A DNA stretch of 64,000 bases from Puccinellia tenuiflora. Lineage: Eukaryota; Streptophyta; Magnoliopsida; Poales; Poaceae. The translations under genes were made by a program, and so were the position numbers. The notes beneath the pieces are model-generated. The model worked only from the letters and a program-made list of their open reading frames with translations. It searched no databases and was not told the DNA's origin. The stretch lies in assembly GCA_012064385.1 (NCBI GenBank), contig QRDG01001342.1:1-64000 (forward strand), written 5' to 3'. Of this stretch, positions 19,658-30,329 are shown piece by piece. Within the stretch, counting starts at the first letter, position 1; each line of letters opens with the position of its first letter.

Positions 19658-22600
19658 TGTAATGTACCTGCACTTAGAAATATGGCAAGTACCTGTGTAT
19701 AGTGCAAATCCCTGGATCGTTTCATTTGCACACACAGTTTACGATGAATATCACAACATTGTATCTTTATTACACGAATAATCCAGACTTGGTAAAATAA
19801 ATGGTTCGATACAACTTTGCATAGCTCAAGGCTAGCGGAAAATAATAAAGCAGCGGAATAACACATCAAAGAGCCTCCATCTTCATGATGCGCCACAGGC
19901 GAAAACCATGTTGTTGCAGGCTCGAAACCCCAAACGAAAACCTTACTCCTCGTCAGAAAATTCTGCACCAATTAATAATTTGCAACAGAGTGGGTCAGAT
20001 ACCATTAAAATGGATCTGGCAAGTGACACCATGTGGAAACTTAGTGGAATAACTCTATAACCTGTATGCATATTTGGCTGGTGGAGTTTCAAGGCTATTT
20101 TGCATAAAGCCAATTTTGCCTAACACTTTAGTAAAATATTTTCCTTAAAATTGAGACATGTATGGTATGACAACCACAATCTCATCTACCCATGTTTACC
20201 CATCAAGTTTTACTTAGAGAAATTTGAATGTTGGGAGCCTCCGTTGAATCCTTGATCAGCTGCTTGAATTGTTCGTAACCGGGGACATGGCTATGTACTT
20301 AGTTTTTAACTCTGCAGAGGTTGTGCACTTTCACCATTAGACTCAACAAACCCAAACTATCCTCAAGCACTCAATTTGTGTTAAGGAAAAGGAGAGAGTT
20401 GAGACGAGACTTTTCAGAAGCATTTTCTCCTTCCCTTACTGGCTTGACCCGTTCCACCTACCTCCTCTACATCTGCTTGTCAAGCCGGGAGAAGTCCATG
20501 CAACTTAATTCATCTAGCCAGAGCCCATATGACTAATGGCTGCACGGGAAGCATCTTCACTTAGAGAAAACTTTCGTCCCTTTGTTCCTGGGTGGCAATC
20601 CACAAGTGAATATCCCATCAGTAAAACCCCTAGGGACAACACTCAACTCATACAACCATTCAAGCCCAAATCCACCCAGGTGATAAATTAACTTAGTAGA
20701 ATTAAGCTTTTCAATAAAACACTTTTGCATAGCACCAATATATCTACTAAGTTATCCATAGGTTTCTAGACACAACTAGTGTAGCGGTATGATGGGTTTA
20801 GCACATAGCAATAATACTATCCAACACATGCTTATAAATAAATACACTAGTAATGCATATAAAGATACTTAGAAAATTTATGGGGGTGTGCCACTTGCCT
20901 TGGCAACAAGCAGAAAAGCAACAACAGCTGCAACAGTCCTCGTTTCCCTCCGGAGATTCTAACACATCAAACAATACATAATGAACACACAAGTTCCATA
21001 AAACTTCTAAGGAAAATATGCAATGCATGATGTGCAAAATATTTCTAAGGACTAGGGATGCATGCCATGTTACGAAATTATTCTAAGTCACAATAAGGCA
21101 AGCAAGATGGTCCAAAAATGACTAAGGCCATGGTCATAACACTTGGGTAGAAAATTGACTAAGGACTAGAAGTTAACACAACAAGTCAAAAATTATTTCT
21201 AAGGCAAGTTTAACCATTTTAAGATGCCAAAAAATTCTAAGTGTTTTCTACTACATCCCAACTCTTCCAAAATAATTTCTAAGTTAATTAGCTCGAATTT
21301 TGGTGAAGAGAATAATTATTATACATTATATAATCATTAAAAATCTCCTAAAAGAGGATATCTACAAATAAATAGAAATTCGTAGGAAAATAATATACAA
21401 AAATATAATGATAGTTCCTACTGCCAAGTATTTCTTAAACAAAACTATAGCAATTGGATTTGCTCAAAAATAATTTTTATAATTAAAGATAAGTCAAAAT
21501 TACTTAAACAATCAATTTTAAAATTTGAACCAATTTGAAATTATCATAACATAATTTAAACTATCCCAAAAGTTTCTACAGGTCATAAGCTTTTCAAAAA
21601 TATAAAGTTTGAAAATTTTGGCCGAGCCAATAAAAATTAGTAACAGATCTAAGTTGCAGGGGCCTTTCTGTGAAAATTGCCAGTCTTCTCCTCGCTGGCG
21701 CTGACGGGGCGTTGACTGCTGACTTGGCGGCTGACGCGGACGGCTTGGCGACGTGGCACTCTCCGGTTGGCTGGTACCCCTTCGCTTAGAAGATCTAATC
21801 TATACCGTACAAACATGATCCTACGATCCAGATCTAATCGGGGGTGGCCGGCCGGAGCTAGGTTTCCGGCGAGCGACGGCGCGCGGCGGCGACGGCCTCG
21901 GCATCGGCGTTCCTAGCGATCTACGGTGATCTAGGAGACGTGGCTAGTACCTGGATGACCAGCGTGACGAGGCGAGGTCGGTGGCGAGGTGGTGGTCGAC
22001 GGCGAGCTCTCCTCCGTCGGCGATTGCTCGTCGGAGACACGGGTGGCGGCGGCTCCGTTCGGTTGATCACGTGCGCGACGATCTGGTGAACAAAAAAGGA
22101 GGCGGAGATGTCCGTGAGGTGCAACCCGACGAGGAGAGGAGAGAGGGGGTAAAAAGGAGGGCAGGGGACGTCGTGCGGTGGTCGGAGTTGGCCACTTACC
22201 GGCGGCGGGCAGCGGAGCAAAACGAGCAGCCTGGGGGCGTGGAAGCTAGGGTTTTTGGGGCAAAAGGACGTGGACGTCGAGGGGTTTATATGGGCGAGAG
22301 ATGGGGGCAATCCCGTAGCAAATCGCAACGGATTCGTCTCCGATTTTTGCTAGGTTACGGTGTGAGTTCTTGCGCGTCACGGCTTGGAGGGAGATGACAT
22401 GCGGGCCCGGGGTGTCAGCGGGGGAGATGGAGTGGGCCGCATGGGCTGATGCTGCGCGCGCGAGGGTGAGAGGGAGGGCCGGTCGGAGATGATGATGGGC
22501 CGGTACTGGCCTCCTCGGGTGGGCTGGCTCGGCTGCGGCCGGTTTGCTTTTTTTTTTAAACAAAGCCTTTTTCCTTTTTCTTTTCTCTGGCTCTAACACT

Positions 22601-22881
22601 TAAAAAAAACCATAGCCAAACCTTTTTATAAAAATGTGCAAAAATACTTTTTAGAGAGCTTTTTCAATTATAGAATAATATGACACTTGTTTTGCCATCA
22701 AAATAAAATAAAATATTAAAAAAAACATGGCTAGGGTTACTTAGCACCCTTATTCCATTATTTTGAATATATAAAACCAAATAGGTACAAGCCACTAAAT
22801 AATTAAAATAAATGCAGCAAACATATGCATATGATGACATGAATGCATGCTTATGAAATTTTGAGAAATTGGGATGTTACA
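19658..22881 (-). repeat. 5' LTR of the Tekay-like element
   Basis: This LTR is 3224 bp, about 16 bp longer than its partner. The embedded 135-codon frames of the two LTRs differ at two residues, consistent with roughly 98-99% identity and a recent insertion. The primer-binding site lies directly inside its left boundary. The CTGCAG block is at 20271-20332. Confidence 0.92.
22281..22294 (-). promoter_or_regulatory. LTR TATA box, 5' LTR copy
   Basis: The minus strand reads CCATATAAACCCC, identical to the 3' LTR copy. In the 5' LTR it would drive the genomic transcript of the element. Confidence 0.65.
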
Positions 22882-23825
22882 AACGTGGAGGCTATAAGCC
22901 TTTCTGCAGTAGTGTTTGTCGCTTGATCGATGGTTGATGTAGAGGGCTCCACTAGCGTCGAGCTTGATTCCAACTCCGTTTCCACAAGGGGTTCCTCAAC
23001 GGGTATAAGGGGACCTATACCCATTCTTCCTATGGCAATGGAGGAGGGCTCATCACCTACATCATCAAGATCAACTTGCCCCACTTGGGAGCCATTATCC
23101 TCATGGAACACCACATTCATAGATTCTTCAACACACCTGGTAGATATGTTGTAGACTCTATAAGTGTGGGAATCCTTGGCGTAACCAACAAATATGCCTT
23201 CAAAAGTTCTAGGCTCGAATTTAGGCAGTTTAGAACCTTTAATGTAAGCTTGACATTTGCAACCAAAAACTTTAATATAAGAGAGGTTGGGCTTTTTACC
23301 ACCAAGAAGTTCATAAGGAGTCTTGTTAGTGAACGGGCGGAGATAGAGCCGGTTGGATAGATGACAAGCAGTGTTGATGGCTTCGGCCCATAAATTATAT
23401 GGAGACTTGAATTCGGCCATCATAGTTCTTGCCATATCAATAAGTGTATGGTTATTTCTTTCCGCAACACCATTTTGTTGAGGGGTATACGCAGCGGAAT
23501 ATTGGTGTTTAATACCCTCATCACTCAAGAATTCATCCATGGTGTAATTCTTGAACTCGGTTCCATTGTCACTTCTTATGGCCAAGATGGTTGTATCATA
23601 TTGGCGTTGTACTTGAGTAGCCCAATCAATGAATTCCTTTTGAGTTTCACTCTTCTTCTTGATATAGAAGGTCCAAGTGTATCTTGTATAATCATCAACA
23701 ATCACCAAGCAATATTTCTTTCCACCAAGGCTTTCATAAGTAGGAGGCCCAAACAAATCCATATGAATGAGTTGGAAGGGCCTCGTTGTATTGATTGTTG
23801 TCACTTTGGGATGGTTGCAACACAA
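22882..23825 (-). pseudogene. Copia integrase core, C-terminally truncated
   Basis: The core reads QLIHMDLFGPP, then YCLVIVDDYTRYTWTF, RSDNGTEFKN, YTPQQNGVAERNNHTLIDMARTM and the downstream GKKPNLSYIKVFGC. The D, D and E of the integrase triad are present. The frame is shifted relative to the upstream pre-integrase segment: both frames overlap at 23801-23825 where CSSC and HPKVTT should be continuous. The 3' part of pol is lost at 22882, and the last residues of the open frame run into the neighbouring LTR. Confidence 0.85.
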
Positions 23826-24362
23826 GAGCTACAAGGACGATCTTTGGAAAAATTCACTTTTATTAGTCCTTCCACATGCTCACCCTTCACAAGTGTTTGC
23901 AAGTTTCTCATACTGACGTGGCCCAACCGGCGATGCCAAAGCCAACCCACATCGGATTTAGCCATTAGACTTGTGGCAATATGTGTAGTTTCTTTCGAGA
24001 AATCCACTACATACATACGGTTTTCCACAAATCCAACAAAGGCTACTTTAAGAGAAATTGTTTGAAGGATAAGCACATGATACCGTCCAAAGACAATAGT
24101 AAAGTTGCACTCGCAAAGTTGCAAAACGGAAAGTAAATTATAACCAAGGGACTCAACAAGGAGGACTTTCTCAATGGATGTATCCGGAGAAATGACCACC
24201 TTGCCATGTCCCAATACCTTGAGTTCGGAACCATCACCAATCGTGACATGAGATACCTTGAGAAGTTGATACATTAAGTCACTTAACACTTCTTTGCTTC
24301 CGGTCATATGTACGGAGCAACCGCTATCAATAAGCCATGATGATCCTCCGGAAGCACATACC
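23801..24362 (-). pseudogene. Copia protease and GAG-pre-integrase segment
   Basis: Reading upstream of the first ATG, the frame contains SSWLIDSGCSVHMTGS, a copia protease DSG active site with the usual HMTG that follows. It continues through LSVLQLCECNFTI and the pre-integrase zinc motif WLWHRRLGHVSMRNLQ, then CSSC. It lies in a different frame from gag, one base beyond the gag stop at 24372, and is frameshifted again at 23810 before the integrase core. Confidence 0.8.
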
Positions 24363-24371
24363 TACAAAGAA

Positions 24372-26837
24372 TTAAGTCCTTGATTTAGGTACCCATGTTT
24401 TGATGGGTCCTTTCTTGTTAGTCACAAGGGTCTTGGGAACCCAAATAGAAACATGATAATCACTACCATATGAAGTGCCAACATATTTTGCATAAACATG
24501 TCCATCATTAGATTTCAAAAGCACATATGATGGATTATATTTTCCTGCAAAATTGTTGTGAGAAGATGTGTTATTAGGAGCAATGCTTTTAGCAAGGATA
24601 TCAAATTCATCTTCATCATTAGCCAACTCCCCCTCCTTCACAAAAACAATAGCATTAGTGGAGGGAGTTGACTTCTTCTTCTCATTGGTCTTCTTGGATG
24701 AGACTCCAAATCCAAGTCCTTCCTTACCCACAACTCTCCTTTGATTTCTCAAAAGATTATTGAGGTTCTTTTCTCCTTGGATGCAAGAGACTAGTCCTTT
24801 CTCAAGTTGAGCCTTCAACCTATTGTTCTCCACTATGAGAGATGCTTTGACACACAAGGGGTTAGTGGCACAAGCATTTTCATTTATATCCTTATCTTGA
24901 GAGATGTCATGTGACTCCTTAAGAACCTTGAGCTCTCTTGAGAGTGCCATGTGAGCTTTCTCAAGATGCTCAAAATCCTTAAGTAGTTCATTGTGACCAT
25001 TCATAATGTTATCATTTTCATCCATAAATTCCTTAAGCTTACATAGTGCATGATCACGGTCACCCATCATTTTAGATAGATCTAAAGTGGAGATTTCCTC
25101 AATAGAATCTTTAAGGCATAGTGCATTATCTAGAGCTTCCTCAAGCTCCGCTATCCTATTAGCATCATCACGAGCGAAACCCTCAAGTTGACATATTCTT
25201 TCTTCATGTTCCTCAATGAGACCATATGCATTACCAAGTTGAGTCATCAAGGCATCGAATGCAATTTTATTTTCACTTTCAAGTGATCTCATGACTTTTG
25301 AAAGATTATTAGCATTCTTATCATCAAGTTCCTCAACACAATTTAACAATGATGGAGTAGAGGAAATTGAGGGTTTTAGTGAGTGGGTTACCTTTGGAGA
25401 TGTACCCTTGGCCATAAGGCACTTGTGTTTGGTTGGACCTTTCTTGTCATTCGGAGTTGAAAAGAGAGAATCCAAAGAAGAAGGAATAACCCCAATTGCC
25501 ATGGCCGCCATGCCGACTCGTTCTTCTTCATCTTCACTTTCTTCACCTGCGGATATGTATTCTTGCTCATTTGTCACCATTGCCCTTTTAGGTACCTTCT
25601 TCATGAAGTTCTTGTTCTTGGGAACAAAGTTGGTTTTCTTGATGAGCTTTCCTCCATTCTCAATTCTACTCTTGTAAGGACAATCCGCAACGAAGTGCTC
25701 ACTATCTCCACAATTGAAGCAAGTTCTTGCTTTCTTCATACTTGAGCCTTCTTTTCCCTTGTTCTTCGTTGCATTTGATCTAAAATCCCCTTTCTTCCAC
25801 CAATTATGGTTGGCAAGCGCCAAACACTCATTGTGTGACACCCTCTTTTCCTTCTCGGACGGCACATAGGTGGATCCACCTTCATCACTTGATTCTTCCT
25901 CAACATAAGATGTTGCCTTCAAAGCAAGAGATACTCTCTTCATTCCATTCACACGAGCTAGAACATCTTCCGAGGATTTCTTCATCATGTTCATGGTGAC
26001 AAAGGTACCCAAAACATCATTGGGAGTTAGATCCATGTAGTCCGCCCTTGATTGAACATTCATTACCATGTTCTCATTGTATGGAATCAAGGTTTGAAGG
26101 AATTTTCCTTTGAACCAATCATCATCGCAATCCTTGAATCCAACATCCTTCATGTCCACAACGAGAGCCTTGAGTCTTCGATATACATCTTCCGGAACTT
26201 CTCCATCCTTCATGATGAAGTGATCAACTTGCTGTTGAAGAAGTGATTTCTTTGAGCGTTGCATGCTCACATTGCCATCATACATTGCAAGTAGATAATC
26301 CCAAGCTTCCTTGGCATTTCGGAGAGACCGGATGTGCTCAACACCTTCATTGACCATTGCCTTCTCGAGCATGTGCATAGCATGTGCATTGAGTTGTTCG
26401 TCAATGATCTCACTTGAGGTCAAATTATTGACATCCTTAGGATAGTATCCCCTCTCAATGATTCTCCATATTTGCATTGAAGAGCTACACACATAAGACT
26501 TCATAGAAGCTTTCCAATTAGTAAAACGGGTCCTATCTACTAAAGGTGGATTACCAAGATTGTTCACATGTGGGTGTTGGACGTTAGGAGCAATGTTATA
26601 AACATGTCCAAATTGATTTAGTTCCCTAGATTTGATAGATTCTACTTCACTTTCTTTAGATGGATTTCTAGGGTTACCATTTTCATCTAGAGAAACATTT
26701 TCATTTTCATTTTCATTGCTAGATGCGGATGAAAGTTTAGTTAGTAACTCCTCCAACCTATCCATCCTCTTATCGGATTTCTTGGCCATGTCATGTATTT
26801 GACTTTTAATCAAATCCATCTCGGTGGGTTCCCCCAT
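24372..26837 (-). CDS. Copia (Sirevirus-type) gag, 821 residues
   Basis: This is an open frame from MGEPTEMDLIKSQIH to a stop just before the protease. Residues about 90-330 form a UBN2/DUF4219-like gag domain (FTNWKASMKSYVCSS, AKEAWDYLLAMYDGN). A CCHC knuckle, CFNCGDSEHFVADCP, lies near residue 375. Residues about 500-700 are a leucine/glutamate-rich probable coiled coil, and the C-terminus carries ADYHV/WVPKTLV-type motifs. A gag of this length with a long coiled coil is typical of Sireviruses. The frame looks intact even though pol is broken. The start is close to the primer site at 26878-26889. Confidence 0.85.
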   Translation of the reverse strand: MGEPTEMDLIKSQIHDMAKKSDKRMDRLEELLTKLSSASSNENENENVSLDENGNPRNPSKESEVESIKSRELNQFGHVYNIAPNVQHPHVNNLGNPPLVDRTRFTNWKASMKSYVCSSSMQIWRIIERGYYPKDVNNLTSSEIIDEQLNAHAMHMLEKAMVNEGVEHIRSLRNAKEAWDYLLAMYDGNVSMQRSKKSLLQQQVDHFIMKDGEVPEDVYRRLKALVVDMKDVGFKDCDDDWFKGKFLQTLIPYNENMVMNVQSRADYMDLTPNDVLGTFVTMNMMKKSSEDVLARVNGMKRVSLALKATSYVEEESSDEGGSTYVPSEKEKRVSHNECLALANHNWWKKGDFRSNATKNKGKEGSSMKKARTCFNCGDSEHFVADCPYKSRIENGGKLIKKTNFVPKNKNFMKKVPKRAMVTNEQEYISAGEESEDEEERVGMAAMAIGVIPSSLDSLFSTPNDKKGPTKHKCLMAKGTSPKVTHSLKPSISSTPSLLNCVEELDDKNANNLSKVMRSLESENKIAFDALMTQLGNAYGLIEEHEERICQLEGFARDDANRIAELEEALDNALCLKDSIEEISTLDLSKMMGDRDHALCKLKEFMDENDNIMNGHNELLKDFEHLEKAHMALSRELKVLKESHDISQDKDINENACATNPLCVKASLIVENNRLKAQLEKGLVSCIQGEKNLNNLLRNQRRVVGKEGLGFGVSSKKTNEKKKSTPSTNAIVFVKEGELANDEDEFDILAKSIAPNNTSSHNNFAGKYNPSYVLLKSNDGHVYAKYVGTSYGSDYHVSIWVPKTLVTNKKGPIKTWVPKSRT

Positions 26838-26877
26838 CCTCCTCTTTAGGCGGTGAAGCCTTTAATAAAGAGACGAG

Positions 26878-26889
26878 GCTCTGATACCA
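26878..26889 (-). other. Primer-binding site of the copia element
   Basis: The minus strand reads TTGGTATCAGAGC, matching initiator-Met tRNA, directly adjoining the LTR that starts at 26892. Confidence 0.88.
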
Positions 26890-26891
26890 AT

Positions 26892-27785
26892 TGAAAGGAT
26901 CGATGAGGTTAACTAGAGGGGGTGAATAGGTTAACTACAAATTTTACTTCTTTTTCGTTTTAATTGAGTATTGCTCAAATATAAGTTCTCTAGATTATGC
27001 AACTAGATGAACAACCCTATATGTTGAGCAAACTACTAATAGCACAAGATATATAATGGAATAAGCTAGTAGCAATTAGTAAAGGTAGGTTGAGGAATAA
27101 CCAACAAGTTGACGCGGAGATTTATCCCGAAGTTCACTTCCCAATGGAAGCTAATCTCCGTTGGAGCGGCGCGGTGTTCACCAAAGTGAAACACCGAGTA
27201 GCCTTGATATGGCACACCGTATCTCCGTTGTGTCTTACCACCGATGTGGTGAGACACTTGTCACTATGTTGCCGTTGAGGTTGACAACTAGAACCTTTAC
27301 AAGGATGAAGCACACTCCACAAGTTGGAGGGTCTTCACCAAATGCACCAAGCCGCCAAGACTCGATGCCCAAGGCCGGGGCACACACCACAACTCAATTG
27401 GTGGCTCCCGGCAATGTCTTCGTAGCTCCCAAAGCTCCGAAGGACCACAACCTCTTAGGGTTCCAATGAACACAAAGAGTAACAAGCCCCCTCTCACAAA
27501 TCAAGGGGGAATCAAATCGGTTTGGTTTTGGAAGTGTAGATGTAGGTCTCCTTTCTCAAATCCCCAAAGGGCTAAGTGATTGAGTGGCTAGAGAGAGAGA
27601 TCTATTGATTTGGAGCTTTGCAACAATGGTGTTCTTCTTCTGGTCGTGGTCCCCTTTCCAAGGTAGGAGAAGGGATATTTATACCCCACTCCACTTACTA
27701 GTCGTTTGAAGGGTTTTCTTCACTTGTGCAGAGAAGCCGGCCTTGCCGGCTCGGAGGCCGGCCCCAGGGCTGAGGTCTTGTGGAT
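26892..27785 (-). repeat. 5' LTR of the copia element (left end firm, right end approximate)
   Basis: It begins at TGAAAGGATCGATGAGG next to the primer site. GC-rich palindromic CCGGCC/GCCGGC motifs cluster at 27735-27770, as in U3 regions of Sireviruses. A CA terminus is not obvious. The sequence changes character around 27785, so the LTR may be truncated. Short open frames inside it are not genes. Confidence 0.7.
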
Positions 27786-28340
27786 CACTATGTGCATAAT
27801 TTGATACTCTTCAATTGTTTTGAGGCACTAAAATAAATAATGGTTAAAATGTGTTGGTTAATGGTGTTAGAGCTGATTAGTGGAGAGGTGTTATTAAAGC
27901 ATGGAGCTGTACTTTTCTGAACTAAACAACCTAAGTCAACAATGCTAATGTGTCATGAATTCTACTAAGTTGAAAATAAGTCCCTAGTGGGTAGTTACTG
28001 CAACGGTCGGGGAAGCCAACGGGGCACTTGTGTCGCTGCCACGATCCCTCTCGGGGTGTCTCTAACCATTTGTGGAACATTGAAACTGCTAGTTGTTTGC
28101 AATATACGAAATGCATTGTGAGCTTTGGTTTTTGGCACTTCCACTTCCATATTTTTCTAGCCTCTTCGGTGCTGCGCAATGCCCTCTCTCACATTGAGAT
28201 TGGTGCATACTTCGCGAGTACATCCAACTCCGTGGGAGAACTTCATCCTGTTCTCCTACACATAAGCCAACTATCTTACTCAAAACAGCCACCATACCTA
28301 CCTACCACGGCATTTCCATAGTCGTTCCGAGATACATTGT
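27786..28340. other. Unassigned spacer before the duplicated block
   Basis: AT-rich DNA runs to 27990, then comes a mixed stretch with a minus-strand open frame (27931-28179, 82 codons) that includes a W/K-rich segment but no domain I recognise. No repeat boundary was seen except the start of the duplicated block at 28341. Confidence 0.4.
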
Positions 28341-30326
28341 TGGACTCAACGGTTTTTGTTCCTTGTCGTGATGGCTACATAAATATTATCGTGTTCCTTA
28401 TGTCATAGCTAAATTGGGTTTGTGTCATGATCTTGTCAATTGCCTAGCTATAATTTGTTCACCCATCACAAGCACATTTTATTTACTTGAGAGACCCCAC
28501 TAGTGAACCCATGGCCCCCGGTCCATATTTTTTCATTGTTTACAACCTCATTTACTTGCTTTTTCATCATCATTACTCCACTGGTCACTTTTTATTATTT
28601 CATCTATTTCATCGTACAATTAACCGCTTTGTTTTCTGCAAGACCGGAAAGATTGACAACCTTTCCGCCATTGGGGGCAAAGTATTTGGTTGAGTGTGTG
28701 CAGGTCCACGTCTGTTGAAGGTTAAGCGCCAAAGATTTTCAACATTTACCTCGTTGTTGATTTCAAAGTCCTACTGGTTCGATAAACCTCGGTTCGTTAA
28801 ACGAGGGAGAACTGCTACTAGCTGCAATTCCGCCTTCGCTTGGGGCACCACCCAACTCTTTTCAATACACCATCAATTCCTATCATTATTACATGTTTAT
28901 GCTACATTATTATATCATTTTAAGTCATTTTATTGGACTAACCTATTGACAAGATGCCCACTGCCAGTTCCCTGTTTCTGTTTTTGTATTTCAGAAAAGT
29001 CACAACAGGAAATATCGTCGGATTGCCCTTAAAATTTATGGAGATTTTTTATGCGACGGAAGACACCCGAGGACAAAAGGGCAGCCTGGGGGGCCACCCA
29101 TAGGGCAGGGGCGATCCTGGCCTGCGGCGCCACCTGGACCCGCGGGTGGGACCCGCACCTGCTCCTGGGGCGTCCCCTCGGTCGCCTCCGACGCCTATAA
29201 AATCATCCCCGACGCAAAAACCCTAACTCTCGAAGGATTTTCCCAAATACGATATAGAGCTCCGCCGCCATCGCCGACAAGTTTCGGGGGTCAGATTGCC
29301 TGTTCTGGCACCCTGCCGGGATGGGGATTGACCCCCGGAGCTATCTTCACCGCCATCGCTGCCTCCGGGATGAGTTGTGAGTAGTTCCCCCGTGGACTAC
29401 GGGTTTGTAGCAGTAGCTAGATGGTACTATCTCCCTCTTGTTGTTTAATACCATGTTCTCGTGAGCTGCCCTACATGATCGAGATCAATCCGATGTAATA
29501 TGCGTTGTGTTTGTTGGGATCCGATTGATTGGCACGTTATGATCAAATTATTTATGTTTATGAATTGTTGTTGCTGCAATGTTGTTATGCTTAATGCTTG
29601 TCACTAGTGCACGAGTGGAATGATCTTAGATTTGGGCGCGTTATGTTTTCATGAAGATAATTGATACTTAGATCGTATCTACAAGTTGTATGCACCTGTT
29701 ATTAGTCCGGAACCGGAGACCTCGAGTGACAGAAACGGGGACATCGATGGGAATGGTTAGTAACTTGAGGATTACATATGTTCATTGTGTGTTAATGCTT
29801 TGCTCCGGTGTTCTTTTAAAAGGAACACCTTAATTGCCATTTGTTCCTTAATTGGCCCGGCTGAAACCGGATGGCAGGACAAAAGATGTTGTGCGAATTC
29901 TCATTGCGAGTGGTTACAACTATATATGGAGTACATGCCTACGTATGATTGATAAACTGAATACTTTGTTATAATTAATTAATTAGTGCAATTCTGTCAA
30001 TTGCCCAACTATAATTTGTTCACCCAATGCATGATTATTTGCTTAGGAGAGCCGTCACTAGTGAAACTATCAAACCCCGGTCCATATTCATCCATCAACT
30101 ACGCCATCAACTATTTTCTGCGCCATTGCCTCCGTTGTTACTATTGTTCTCAAATCACTGTTGCTTTCACCTCTCTCGTGTTACTTGTGCTTCTCCAGTT
30201 GTGGCTGAATTAACAACTCAGCTGCGAAGACCTCTAAGTATTCTTTGGCCCCCCTTGAGTCGAATCAATAAATTGTGTTATACTACCCGCGAAGACTGTT
30301 GCGATCCCCTACACTTGTGGGTTATC
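28341..30326 (+). repeat. LTR-like repeat A, copy 1 (left-truncated)
   Basis: It ends in GTGGGTTATCA, a terminus common to abundant Triticeae LTRs. It has a plus-strand TATA box (CCTATAAAATC) at 29194-29203 followed by AAAACCCTAACTC leader-like sequence. No primer site follows, so it is a solo or truncated LTR. Related copies lie at 41090-42177 and 48013-50279. Superfamily is not determined. Confidence 0.6.
29194..29203 (+). promoter_or_regulatory. TATA box of LTR-A copy 1
   Basis: CCTATAAAAT in a GC-rich context. It points toward the MATH-BTB gene 3 kb downstream. Copy 2 has the same box at 49122-49131. Confidence 0.5.
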
Positions 30327-30329
30327 ACT

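Larger units (their letters stand above)
10754..22881 (-). mobile_element. Young Ty3/gypsy retrotransposon with chromodomain (Tekay-like) and an extra 5' ORF
   Basis: Two LTRs (10754-13961 and 19658-22881) differ by only a few substitutions and small indels. Each starts TGTAACATCCC on the minus strand and ends ATTACA. Between them, in minus-strand order, lie a primer site matching initiator-Met tRNA, a 251-codon coiled-coil ORF, gag-protease, then RT-RNase H-integrase-chromodomain, and a purine tract. The terminal chromodomain and domain order place it among Tekay/Del-type chromodomain gypsy elements. The flanking five bases (ATATG left, AACGT right) do not match, so the usual target duplication is missing. 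The left flank is a Tat element and the right flank a copia element. Confidence 0.92.
22882..27785 (-). mobile_element. Ty1/copia retrotransposon of Sirevirus (Maximus) type, truncated in pol
   Basis: In minus-strand order there is a 5' LTR, an initiator-Met primer site, a long gag with CCHC knuckle and extended coiled coil, protease (LIDSGCSVHMTGS), GAG-pre-integrase and an integrase core. The domain order protease-integrase before RT is that of copia, and the oversized coiled-coil gag suggests the Sirevirus group. RT, RNase H and the 3' LTR are absent. The element is cut at 22882, where the Tekay-like LTR starts, and its missing half does not reappear on the other side of that LTR element. 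Confidence 0.85.

Noticed and set aside
26878..26889. tRNA gene fragments at TGGTATCAGAGC sites
   Set aside because: Only 12-13 bases complementary to initiator tRNA are present, each adjoining an LTR. They are primer-binding sites.
27931..28179. 82-codon minus-strand frame with W/K-rich segment
   Set aside because: No domain, no conserved context and no second copy in the window; insufficient support for a gene.
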